NCBI GenBank assembly: GCA_022457155.1
Contig: JAJGOT010000123.1
Location: forward strand, 1,196,501-1,260,500
Direction of reading: 5' to 3'
Source of the DNA: Cladopsammia gracilis
Taxonomy: Eukaryota > Cnidaria > Anthozoa > Scleractinia > Dendrophylliidae
Length of the DNA: 64,000 nucleotides
In this document: piece by piece, positions 10,762 through 21,009 of the stretch
Layout of the letters: every line of letters starts with the position of its first letter
How positions within the stretch are numbered: the stretch's first letter is position 1
Position numbers and translations under genes: made by a program
Notes under the pieces: model-generated
The model's input: the letters and a program-made list of their open reading frames with translations, nothing else
Database searches by the model: none
What the model was told of the DNA's origin: nothing

Positions 10762-12160
10762 TGTGCATTCTACAAAATACCCCTGTCATGTAATATCTAT
10801 TATCTGCTTTAGAATCTGACATTATAAAGTGAACTCTCCTTATTAAACAGTCATTGATTGAACTTATCTGCAACCAGTCTCTATTAAGAGAACATATGAG
10901 TGCCACTAAAATTGAGCCTGCGATCGCAATGGTTATGTCTGTAAAGAATGAAATGCAAAAAGGATACAGATTCTTGGCTTGACAATGTTTGTGTCAAGAT
11001 CCCCGTTTATAACATAATTTAAGGCCGGCAACCAGGTTTAGTTTAAAACACCAAGATTGAAATAATGAACCTGTTAGATAGTCTACAGCCTGCTGGAGTG
11101 TTGTTAAATGAATTGGTTGGTTTCTAAGGAAACTAGTGCATCAGTGGAAGTCAAATGTAAAGAAATTTGAAACATCATCACTCTGACAAAGGGCTAGTAC
11201 AAGAAATGTCAGCTTTATGGTGGCCAAATATGAGAGTGTTGTTTAGTTGTCTGTGTCTACTGATGCTGGTAAGAAGATATAAAAACAACAATGCAATGCA
11301 AACAATCAGAAACCCGCTTATGGGTTTCTGATACATTACAATAGTTAATTGCTACTCCCCTGTGGGGCTTTTCAGTGCCAATTTAATAACAACTTAACCT
11401 GGTAGTAATCAAGGATCAGTAAAGTTTGTTCGACAGAAATGCATGTGGGAGAACATGTGGACATGTGAGGATTGTATCATTCCTGCCTGAAAAATCTTTA
11501 GGAAGGGGGGTGGGGAGCTAAATCAGTTCTGCAAGGGTAAGAGAAGGCGTTGAAATTAGGATGTCTCATTTGTCAAACCCAATTACAATAAAATAATAAA
11601 AAAAAACTATGACAAAAATTAACAATAAAATATGGTAATTAAAATTAAAATTACTATAATTGTATTATAAGTTACTTAAATTCAAGTTTGAGAAGTTGCA
11701 TTGTTGACATAAAATGTTGTGTGACTTATTGACAGTATTTTTACGTGTATCTTGATTTTTAGATGTATAGATGTATTCAATTGACGTGTATTGATAAATT
11801 AAGACGTTTTATTTTATAAGATTTGGTTCATAAAACATGCATTCTGAGTAGTTGCATACCCTTTTGAAAATGAAAGCTTATGTAAAAAAAGTTAAACATT
11901 TTTATCTATGTCATGGTGATTTTGAGGTTTTTGGTCAGAACTGCCCCATATTAAAACTAAGTACCTTTGTTATACACAAAATGCCTTTAGAACCCTAACA
12001 GGAATATATCAAGTGAATTCCCTAAGAGAAAAAAAAAGCTATAATTAGAGTTTTAGCAAGTTTTCCAAAACAGAAGTGATAAACTTAAAAAAATTAGCCC
12101 ACTTTTATCCTGATCATCTGCAGCCCAAGACACTTATTTTACTACTCTACTCTACTTCTT
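10588..12160. other. Intergenic, no gene seen
   Basis: AT-rich sequence. It holds a TA dinucleotide run at about 10728-10758 and a small hairpin, CAGAAACCCGCTTATGGGTT followed by TCTG, at 11306-11330. There are no convincing exons. Confidence 0.6.
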
Positions 12161-12166
12161 AGAGCA

Positions 12167-12655
12167 CACTAGTAGAATAATTTGAAACAAAACTGGACCA
12201 TTATTTTTGGGTTTTTACTGATATAAAGACTATTAATGTTGGTTAGTCTGTGCACTAGTAGAATAATTTGAAACAAAACTGGACCATTATTTTTGGGTTT
12301 TTACTGATATAAAGACTATTAATGTTGGTTAGTCTGTGCACTAGTAGAATAATTTGAAACAAAACTGGACCATTATTTTTGGGTTTTTACTGATATAAAG
12401 ACTATTAATGTTGGTTAGTCTGTGCACTAGTAGAATAATTTGAAACAAAACTGGACCATTATTTTTGGGTTTTTACTGATATAAAGACTATTAATGTTGG
12501 TTAGTCTGTGCACTAGTAGAATAATTTGAAACAAAACTGGGTCATTATTTTTGGGTTTTTACTGATATAAAGACTATTAATGTTGGTTAGTCTGTGCACT
12601 AGTAGAATAATTTGAAACAAAACTGGACCATTATTTTTGGGTTTTTACTGATATT
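12167..12655. repeat. 86-bp tandem array, 5.7 copies
   Basis: Units start with CACTAGTAGAATAATTTG at 12167, 12253, 12339, 12425, 12511 and 12597, with a strict period of 86 bp. The copies are nearly identical; the fifth differs at GGGTCATT versus GGACCATT. The last unit is partial and breaks off after ACTGATAT. The low divergence indicates recent expansion or homogenisation. Confidence 0.95.
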
Positions 12656-12894
12656 AAGATGCATTTTAGCTTTTTAAGTAACACTAAAAATGGTGACAAG
12701 GCCGCTTTAAATGAAAAAACAAAAACAAAACAATCAAAAGAAAAATAGCCACTTTGTTACTAGCTGGCTGCAGGGTAAATAAAAAAATTCAAGGCAATTT
12801 CTCTGCTGTTCTTCACTTTTTAAAAAATACAACTGGCAAACAAGTGGGAGAAAAAAGGGCTCCTCTTATTTTGTTTTACTTTGCTCCCTTTTAA

Positions 12895-13612
12895 GGTTAC
12901 AGTGTACCTTCAGATCGAAAATTTATTGAAAATTTTTTTTTGGCTTTAAAATAAAGTTTACAGAATGAACTTTCATCCAAAAAAAAGTATCGAAAAATAG
13001 TGAAAATTGACGGAGAAATGACGGTATAACTTTTGTGGGCGGAGTTTGTTTATTAAGCGATATGTTTTTTTAAGCGCCGTTTTCTCAAAGTTAATTTTTC
13101 GCTTGTTGGGGACACTTTAAAGAGCTACACCTCAAAGGGAATTTGTTCGATTTTCCTTAAATTTGGACAGAAGCTAGGCTAATATATAATCAACAAAAAC
13201 GTGTCGGCGAATTTCTTAATTCCGAAAACTTTTTCGTCAAGAGGCATTTCCGTGCGATCATTCCAATTTTTTTTCTCCCCTTTTCGAAAATATTCTGTAA
13301 CTTTTCACTGCAATTGAATATGGACAATCGCCGACACCTTTTTTTAACGCTTCGTGTCCAGAAACCCGAGAACAAATCAAATTAGCAAAATATAATAATC
13401 GCTTTGAGTTATAGCGTTTTAAAGCTGATTCGGACGTTCGAATTTAGACGTCGTAAAAAATTCGATAATTCATTTTATTACCAAATGGTTTCCATATTTA
13501 GATAGCCAGCTCTATAAGCTTTAATTTGATATCTGGGTTTAGGTATATTAAGTGTAATCTTAAGACGCTAGAGCTGTTATACCGGAGACACCCCCGAAGG
13601 TACACTGTAACC
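12895..13612. mobile_element. TTAA-flanked DNA element, 718 bp
   Basis: The ends GGTTACAGTGTACCTTC and GAAGGTACACTGTAACC are inverted repeats differing at most at the inner edge. TTAA flanks both (12891-12894, 13613-13616). This fits a piggyBac-like or Kolobok-like non-autonomous element. A second copy lacking the left end lies at 54217-54776. No transposase is present. Confidence 0.85.
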
Positions 13613-13616
13613 TTAA

Positions 13617-14434
13617 TTCCATTTCATTCATAGAATGATTTTCTTCAGAAAAGACTCCTCCATTCAGATGAATTTGCTGCTTAAGTTATCAGTAAGCTAC
13701 AATTTGAACTTAGCCTGTGAACAGGCTCCTGGCGACCCCGCCGTCCGACTGGAAGCCTGTCCGCAGGCTAATTTGAACTAGTTAGAATGTTCTGTAGTGC
13801 TTGTTCTCAGCCAAAAAATCAACAAGGACTTTAGATATTACAAAAGTGAAAAGTCAATACAACCAGAATACCAGTAATTCTAATGGTGTGCTAGCTAAAC
13901 AACTTTCATTTTAAGTAATGATCCGCATAAGAAGGATAGTGCTGAACGGCTATGCATGATGGAATGTCAACTTTTTTCATTGTTACAACTAGTGATCTCA
14001 TTGGCCTAGACTAAAAAACTGCTCAAAAGTTAAAGTTCAAGGTGCATTTTGACTAATTTTTTTTAAGGTTTCAAGTAATTTGAGACCCAATCGCACAACA
14101 TGCAAGTTTTAAAAGATATTGTATTTGGGGGAACTTTATCAAAGAAGCAAAATTATTAGCTATTGTCTTCTGATTGGTTAAGCACGAACATTTCCTAAAA
14201 TTTATTTGCCGCAAATGGATTTTCTTTATTTTTATAATCAAATATAATTATGAACCATCAGCTCCTCCTCTGTTCTTTGAAATCAAAGATATTCTATGTG
14301 GGAAAGAGCCACAGAACAATGAAGCTTACCATAGTTCTTATGTCGAGCATTACTTAATTTTATTTATTTCTGGCTCTATTACGGTATGTGGTTATGAAAT
14401 CAGATCTGCTTTTTAGAAGTAAACTTGTTATGTG
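13617..14434. other. Intergenic, no gene seen
   Basis: AT-rich. A short GC-rich hairpin near 13712-13772 (AGCCTGTGAACAGGCT and AGCCTGTCCGCAGGCT) looks like repeat debris. A plus-strand frame near 14174-14416 has no recognisable protein character. Confidence 0.5.
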
Positions 14435-15165
14435 CCTCAACACGTTAGAATAATTCATATAACTGAGATCAAAAGTAGCAATAAAATTGAAATATTGGTT
14501 TTCATTGGTGATTTGGAATTGTTTTGTCTGCTATTTTCAGACTTATTTTTTTATGAATGCTCAGTAAGATGTAGACATCCATTTTTATTGGTGCTTGTGT
14601 AACCTGTGGGTTTCATCTAGAGGGGTTAAGGTATGTAAACTTCCCCCTTTGCCTTACAACCCCCCACACAAAAAGCCATTGTCTTGTCCATAAGTCAACC
14701 ATTCTTGCAAGACTTCCCAGGAAATGGTAACTCAAGTAAATGTGACCTTGTTCTCTATGTTGCTCTACTGTTAATCATTTTTAAGCATCTATGGTGAGGG
14801 GTGAATAGGTCGACGGATTGGCATATTTTGTAAATTATTTTCCCCAATATGGTGCTTGGGTGATTTTGAAAGCTCCGTGGCAACACCAAAAGGGAAAAGG
14901 CACTGCGATGTACTGCTCACCCGGTACCCACCCGAGGAAGGATGTGTCCGATAAAAGGATGAATTATTGCGATATGTGCAAATCTAAAATAAAATAAATA
15001 AAATCTTCGCTGAAGAGTTGGACCAAAGTGAGCCTCAACTGTCCTGGAGCGAAATATCTTCAGGTGGATAAACTGGTGGAGATGATTTACGACTGTACGT
15101 GTCAGAAATGGACCAAGGATGCCAAACATGGCAGCTAAACCATGCAAATAACTGATATTAATGCA
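14435..15165 (+). pseudogene. Disrupted copy of the 51.2-51.9 kb Cys-rich ORF region
   Basis: The segment aligns end to end with 51197-51890, including non-coding sequence upstream of the ORF, so it is a DNA duplication and not a processed copy. In the ORF a 21-bp AT-rich insertion (about 14985-15005, containing TAAATAAA) adds an in-frame stop, and one base is missing near the start. Remaining differences are few, so the duplication or a conversion is fairly recent. The likely donor is the open copy at 51580-51864. Confidence 0.65.
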
Positions 15166-15635
15166 CTCTTGTTTACACATAAGAATGTCTATTTTTTAGG
15201 ATGAGGCTGATCTGGGACTGGATGTTCTATTTTTTTTTTTGCGATTTGAGCGTGAAAACGTTCTTAGCTCGTTCTTAGGATAAATGGTTCGGTATTTCAG
15301 TGAATTATAGTTCTGAATAAGAAGAAAGAAATATAGGCGAAGTTCTACAAATTTGCCAATCATTAGACATGATTCGTAAAGACTTTTGTTCTTGGGCCAT
15401 CGTAGCTTGATGAGTATAGTTTTTAACACTGTTACGTCACTTTTGAAAATGTATGTAGAAGCATACGAAACGTCAAGTTTTATTAAAAATGAATAAGTTC
15501 AATATGTTTATCACCGCGGTTTGTATTCTATTTCTCGTAAGATATGATTGCTATTATAAAATGGAAAAAAAAAACTTGTATACGTTTTTTGAGCTCATTG
15601 GCATGGTAAATAGACACGTTCTCGACTAAAAATAA

Positions 15636-15932
15636 GGGCCTGTTCTTGATCATGTTCACATGAGAGGTGGGGTACCTGACCAAGGCGGGTTAACCGGTCA
15701 GCCAGGCCGGATAACCCTCTTAGCTGGGGTGAGTTTTCTCCATGTGAACGCTGAAGATGGGGTCACCCGCCCAGCTGGGGTGATCCATCTTTGTTTGTGT
15801 TCGCGCTTAGCGACCGGCGTGATAGCATTTAGAAACCTCACCCCAGCTCCCGGGGCTCAATATAGCATGTGAAGGATGGGTTTTTTTTTACTACGGGTAG
15901 GCGGGGTCCCCCACCTCCATGTGAATAGGCCC
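15636..15932. mobile_element. Harbinger-like MITE with TAA duplication
   Basis: The ends GGGCCTGTTC and GAATAGGCCC are inverted, with subterminal pairing of CATGTTCACATGAGAGGTGG with CCACCTCCATGTGAATAGG. TAA flanks both ends (15633-15635, 15933-15935), the 3-bp TWA duplication expected for PIF/Harbinger. The 297-bp body is unusually G+C-rich and has no credible ORF. Confidence 0.8.
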
Positions 15933-15982
15933 TAAATCTCAGCCTCGGGTACTTTCTTAGCACGTTCTTCAAAATTCTGACA

Positions 15983-17073
15983 AACTATAACTGCAAGGAA
16001 GCCCACTACACCATCCCCTCGGTATGGCCATTACTTTACGCATGCGCACAACCATATAACCAGCAATAGTCATCATATAGGCTAACTATAACTGCAAGGA
16101 AGCCCACTACGCCATCCCCTCGGTATGGCCATTACTTTACGCATGCGCACAACCATATAACCAGCAATAGTCATCATATAGGCTAACTATAACTGCAAGG
16201 AAGCCCACTGCGCCATCCCCTCGGTATGGCCATTACTTTACGCATGCGCACAACCATATAACCAGCAATAGTCATCATATAGGCTAACTATAACTACAAG
16301 GAAGCACACTACACCATCCCCTCGGTATGTCCATTACCTTACACATGCGCACAGCCATATAACCAGCAATAGTCATCATATAGGCTAACTATAACAGTAA
16401 GGAAGCACACTACACCATCCCCTCGGTATGGCCATTACCTTACACATGCGCACAGCCATATAACCAGCAATAGTCATCATATAGGCTAACTATAACAGTA
16501 AGGAAGCACACTACACCATCCCCTCGGTATGTCCATTACCTTACACATGCGCACAACCATATAACCAACAATAGTCATCATATAGGCTAACTATAACTAC
16601 AAGGAAGCACACTACACCATCCCCTCGGTATGGCCATTACCTTACGCATGCGCACAGCCATATCACCATATAACCAGCAATAGTCATCATATAGGCTAAC
16701 TATAACAGTAAGGAAGCACACTACACCATCCCCTCGGTATGGCCATTACCTTACGCATGCACACAACCATATCACCATATAACCAGCAATAGTCATCATA
16801 TAGGCTAACTATAACAGTAAGGAAGCACACTACACCATCCCCTCGGTATGGCCATTACCTTACGCATGCACACAACCATATCACCAAATAACCAGCAATA
16901 GTCATCATATAGGCTAACTATAACAGTAAGGAAGCACACTACACCATCCCCTCGGTATGGCCATTACCTTACGCATGCACACAACCATATCACCATATAA
17001 CCAGCAATAGTCATCATATAGGCTAACTATAACTACAAGGAAGCACACTACACCATCCCCTCGGTATGGCCAT
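15983..17073. repeat. 101/109-bp minisatellite, 10.4 copies
   Basis: Unit starts (AACTATAAC) fall at 15983, 16084, 16185, 16286, 16387, 16488 and 16589 (period 101), then 16698, 16807, 16916 and 17025 (period 109). The longer unit gains 8 bp by duplicating ATCACCAT before ATAACCAGCA. Units share CCATCCCCTCGGTATGGCC and a CGCATGCGCA-type core. Minus-strand ORFs across it come from the repetition. Confidence 0.95.
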
Positions 17074-17820
17074 GTTTCGGAAAATTCTTCGGAAAGCAAT
17101 CGAGCGTTCTGTTCGATGCAAATAAATTTTTTGCTAATTTTTGCACGTGCATATGAAACTTGAAAACAATACTCGTGAATAATGAGGACGCTCACTTGTA
17201 AACACAAAATCTGCGGGAATAAATTGGTACATTGGGGGCTCTATTTTATTGCCTTGCATGTCTTCAATGTCCTTGAAACTTGCAGGCCATATAAAATTAT
17301 AATTAATCCCGAGATTGTCAAATTTTTAAAAAAAATTATCCTGCGGTTTCTAAATTATCATCACATTTGTAGGCGTAGACCAAATTACATACAAAAATGG
17401 CAACAAGAGCAGCTGAACTCACGCTAATCAAATCCTTCTTTCTCGCAATCGGCCAAAGCAACCCCATCACTTTTTTCCCACACAATTTCAAATGGAATCA
17501 AACTACTATGAGATGAAACTGCATTCCCATCGCGCATCATTTTCTTTAGATATTAGCCAATTATGTCGATAGTATGTTTTTCACTGTATTTATAATCCCC
17601 AAAACTTCATCCCCAAAAATTTCAAAAACGCTCTCATACATTTCTTTTAAACTTTATCCAGTTGAAGCCCATGGTCTAATCAATTAGTCCACTAGCGGGT
17701 TTCACAAAAAATTATCTCGATCTTGAGAAACTCCGCAACTTGTGAATTTCGGAGGGTCACCATTCCGTTGCCATGGAAGCATCGATGTAAACAAATCCTA
17801 TACTCCCATAAAGTTCAGTG
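17074..17820. other. No gene seen
   Basis: AT-rich sequence with short frames on both strands but no splice-bounded coding segment or family resemblance. Confidence 0.5.
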
Positions 17821-17824
17821 TATA

Positions 17825-17976
17825 GAGCGTTTTCACTTGACGTCACAGCCGCCATATTGGTGTTCCCGTACAAAAGAATTTTAATTAACTTCTTTTGTTA
17901 GGAACACCAACATGGCTGCCATGGCCTTTGTCATTTGAGTCCCACGGGACTGAAGGTCACGTGAGTGAAAACGCTC
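17825..17976. mobile_element. TA-flanked palindromic MITE
   Basis: The ends GAGCGTTTTCACTTGACGTC and its partner CACGTGAGTGAAAACGCTC are inverted, with inner arms GCCATATTGGTGTTCC / GGAACACCAACATGGC. TA lies at both ends (17823-17824, 17977-17978), fitting Tc1/mariner-type insertion. Confidence 0.75.
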
Positions 17977-18476
17977 TATTGTGTGTTTGCATGCAAAGTG
18001 GCTTGTCTTTTTATGCGCTACAACAAAAGATATGGCCCATTAAAATTGAAAAGGTGTGGACTTGAGAAATGGGTACGAGCCTTCTTAAGGGCCAGCTCCA
18101 CACGGCACATGTGGTAGCTGTTGGCTGGGGACAGCACGGCCGTCCTCCCACGGCATGCGTATGGCCTCGCTTTGTTTTCAAAATTGCTAAGATCCCGGAT
18201 GTTGTGTGGCGTCATACGCGCATGTTTTGCGACGTCATACGCGCCCACGAGTTGGCCTTGCGCGACGCACCGACACACATGTCACGGAGGCGCGCCCGCG
18301 AAACATGAGTATGGGGCTTCGCAGCGGGCCCGCGAGTGCTCCGCTAAAACTGTCAGAAATTATAAGCCACACGATCGACTCGTGAAACTTGCGAAAACTG
18401 GCCGCGAAAACTATAAACACGTACGCGTCACAACACGAAGAAAAAAAGATGCAAAGAAGCATTCCCTTTCCCTCCT

Positions 18477-18915
18477 TTGATTTCCTACCGCAGATCCAAG
18501 AACTTGCGTGACATTCTTGTCAGAGCTGTACACCGCAAACCACCCCCTCAAACACCTGGAATTTTCCGTTGTAACAGAAATCGGTGTAAAACATGTCCTT
18601 TTATCAAAGAAGGAACCACGTTTTACCCCTTCTTCTCTACATGTGTAAACGACAAATACGACATCGCATCTGCTGCACATCCACTAACGTCATCTATATG
18701 ATCCAATGCGCCAAATGCCACACACCGGTGAGAGCTGAGTGAGCGAGTGAGCGACCGATTTGAGGAACACAGACGTGCAGTTGAGAAAACCTTGAAGAAA
18801 GAACATTAGGATCAACCTACTTCCGTATCAGATCACTTTGCTCTCACCGGACACTCAATTACCGACCTCCAAATCATCCCATTGGAACTCATCAAGCGAG
18901 AGAATCATATTTACT
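18477..18915 (+). pseudogene. Penelope-like element fragment (GIY-YIG C-terminal region)
   Basis: Successive frames give YRRSKNLRDILVRAVHRKPP, then the Cys motif CNRNRCKTCPFI, then after a frameshift NVIYMIQCAKC, ERFEEHRRAVEKTL, and SVSDHFALTGHSITDLQIIP. This order matches the region linking the reverse transcriptase and GIY-YIG endonuclease of Penelope-like retroelements. The YIGET-like stretch is replaced by a frameshifted segment near 18725-18750 and at least one stop (18808) interrupts, so it is non-functional. The reverse transcriptase domain is absent. A hammerhead-like motif follows at 19198. Confidence 0.7.
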
Positions 18916-19197
18916 GCGCCTTTCAATAACATTTGGAATTTAAAATTCAAATTTCCACCAACAGTTGCGTTTTACACTGCCGTCAATCATCTTGGCTTAC
19001 CTCTCAGGAAACAGATCTTCACTTCAATGAGTTCAAAAGGTCACGTCCGTGCATTATGGTTGGTAGATATCGATCCATTTTGTTTGTTTCTTTTTTACAT
19101 GGTTCGTTGGCTTTCATATTAGTTAATCCCCCGCCCCATTTCAAATTTAAAATTGTAACGTTTTTTTTTTGCCTTACGAGTCATTATCTGTAAGACC

Positions 19198-19251
19198 CTG
19201 AAGAAGAAAGGCTGTGCCTTTCGAAATATTGGATATTTTACAAATATAGTC
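19198..19251 (+). ncRNA. Hammerhead-ribozyme-like motif after the Penelope fragment
   Basis: The core CTGAAGA (19198-19204) is followed by a perfect 7-bp stem with a 3-nt loop (GAAAGGC 19206-19212, GCCTTTC 19216-19222), then GAAA (19223-19226), a 5-bp stem ATATT/AATAT (19226-19230, 19243-19247) and A then GTC (19248-19251). Weak stem I pairing is GAC before CTGA with GTC. Penelope-like elements are known to carry minimal hammerhead ribozymes. An unpaired A between core and stem II departs from the consensus, so activity is uncertain. Confidence 0.4.
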
Positions 19252-19259
19252 GTTTCCGT

Positions 19260-20560
19260 ACCGTTTATCAGCCTTGCTTAGTTTTTATCAAATCGTTTCA
19301 TTATTTTATTATTGCGTTCGACGAAGGAGAACGCATACTATTTCAGTCCCTTTTCCCGCGGGTACCGCGGGTATCGATCGCGATGCCAGTCGAGTTTGGA
19401 CGCCATCTTGGACTGGCAAACGTAGCCTCGATTCCATGTGATAATTTTCTCGGCCGCTGGGAACTGGTATTTACACGTGACATTTCGTGCGTCCTTCTGC
19501 TTTCGAAGCTATTTTGCAGTTTTCACCGAATTACACGCTTAGTGTGTCCTAAAACGTATAAAATAGGCTAATTAGCGAGAGTCAAATCATGGCGGTGATT
19601 CGGCTGACACGAATGAAACAAACAAACAAACGAGAATTGAGCAAGAATAGAGCGAGACATATGTACCGCCGTGACATTCGGATGGCTTGACTGAGCTAGA
19701 ATCGGGCCATATTCAAGCCATCCCGTTCGAAAATTTATGGCCAGACACGAGCGAGATTCAAGCCAGAAAACGAGCAAGAATCAAGCGACGAATGTTTGAT
19801 GGAGATTAGGCGGATGGAACAATGGAACGCTCGCGAAACCAAACGCTGCTTATGTTTATTCCTGAAGGCATTCCAAACTTTCTGTGATGTTTTAGCGCGG
19901 TGGAAAACTTGGAAATAAAGGCTGAGAGTTTGGAAAAGCTTAATCTTAATTTGGCGAGCGAAACTACAAAGAAAACAGAGAATTTGTAGAAGCGCATTGT
20001 CTGTTTATATAAATACTTGCGACTTTCGCAAACTTAAAAGGATTTAATTTTTTTTCTGCTACCAAACTTTCCCTACCGTCTTCATACACAGAGTAAATAC
20101 AGGTTTCACTGTACACAATAACCCTTAATTTGACAATATGCCATAGACATATTCATCTATCCCAATAACTATAAAAAACAAAATCCCCCTTTCAACTGCC
20201 GAACGCACTACCCTAATCTCCGATTACTCCTAGTTTTATAGCTGATTAGATCCTTTACCACAGGATCCGATGCTTCTATTTCGTTACGGTGGTCCGTTGC
20301 AAATTACAGTTACTTGTTTGCATGTTAAATTTTATTTTTTTTTGAAAAACGTAAAGCTTATCTTGAAAACTAGGCTCGGCTTTTCAATCAACTCAACTTA
20401 TCTAAACTGGCAACAAAGTACTTTTCCTCTTGTTCTTTTCCTTTAAATGACGCCCCAGGCACTTCTTCTTCAGAAAGTCTAGACACATTCTGCTAAAGTT
20501 AGCATATTTTTGCGCGAAGGTTCGCGCGAGACTCCCACGCTATGCGCAAGGAATGAAAAC
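19260..20560. other. Intergenic, no gene seen
   Basis: CpG-containing sequence near 19330-19450 and repeated GAGCAAGAAT/GAGCGAGA motifs at 19625-19790 suggest degraded repeats. No splice-bounded coding sequence is recognised. Confidence 0.45.
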
Positions 20561-20569
20561 AACCTCGTT

Positions 20570-20706
20570 CCCAGAAAGAGAGAGGAACCTGGGAACAAGG
20601 AAGTCTCAGGTTAAACGTGTTAGCCAATCAGAATGCTCGTTCAGTGGGACTACCGCTCTCAGGTGACGTGGCGCCATTTCCAAAGTGAACGAGACAGATT
20701 TCGAAG
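20570..20706 (+). promoter_or_regulatory. Probable promoter of caspase gene B
   Basis: Just upstream of the first ATG are a CCAAT box in GCCAATCAG (20624-20628), a CRE-like TGACGT (20664-20669) and GCGCCATTTC (20671-20680, YY1-like). There is no TATA box. A hairpin of GTTCCCAG / CTGGGAAC lies at about 20574-20596. The arrangement resembles a CpG-type TATA-less promoter with transcription starting around 20670-20700; this is inference from motifs. Confidence 0.5.
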
Positions 20707-21009
20707 ATGTCGAATTCGAAGATGTCGAACTCAGAGGGGAGTTCTATCAATGAAGGTCGATTCGCCGTAACAATTGCCCTCGCTAAAGCCCATGACAAAG
20801 GGGACACGTCTACTTTGTATTGTTTACCGATTATTGACGAAGAACACCGTGTTTCTGGAAAGCCAATTAGGCTTCACAACAGACATGGCCGATACATTTG
20901 GAACAATGAGGATGTGAGGAAGGAAAGACTTAATTCTTTGGGAGCCGTCATCTGTACTAGTAATCAAGAAAGTTTTTGTTATCTTATTAACAACACTGCC
21001 AAGCAGATG
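20707..21009 (+). CDS. Caspase gene B, exon 1 (unrecognised N-terminal region)
   Basis: It encodes 101 residues starting MSNSKMSNSEGSS and ending in TAKQM before a consensus donor, GTAAGT (21010). The first of two in-frame ATGs (20707, 20722) is taken; the start codons sit in a 15-bp near-duplication (ATGTCGAA.TCGAAG). The exon ends in phase 0, which matches the phase-0 start of exon 2 at 37044, 16 kb away. The peptide is mixed and polar with no signal peptide or membrane segment. I recognise no domain: it does not read like the helical CARD or DED prodomains typical of initiator caspases. Assignment to gene B rests on strand, phase and promoter context; an extra exon in the large intron, or a separate gene, cannot be excluded. 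Confidence 0.6.

Noticed and set aside
15983..17073. CRISPR-like array
   Set aside because: Units are contiguous 101/109-bp tandem copies with no unique spacers, and the genome is eukaryotic.
18069..18480. GC-rich ORFs of 75-119 residues on both strands
   Set aside because: No family resemblance; the open frames follow from local high G+C content upstream of the Penelope-like fragment.
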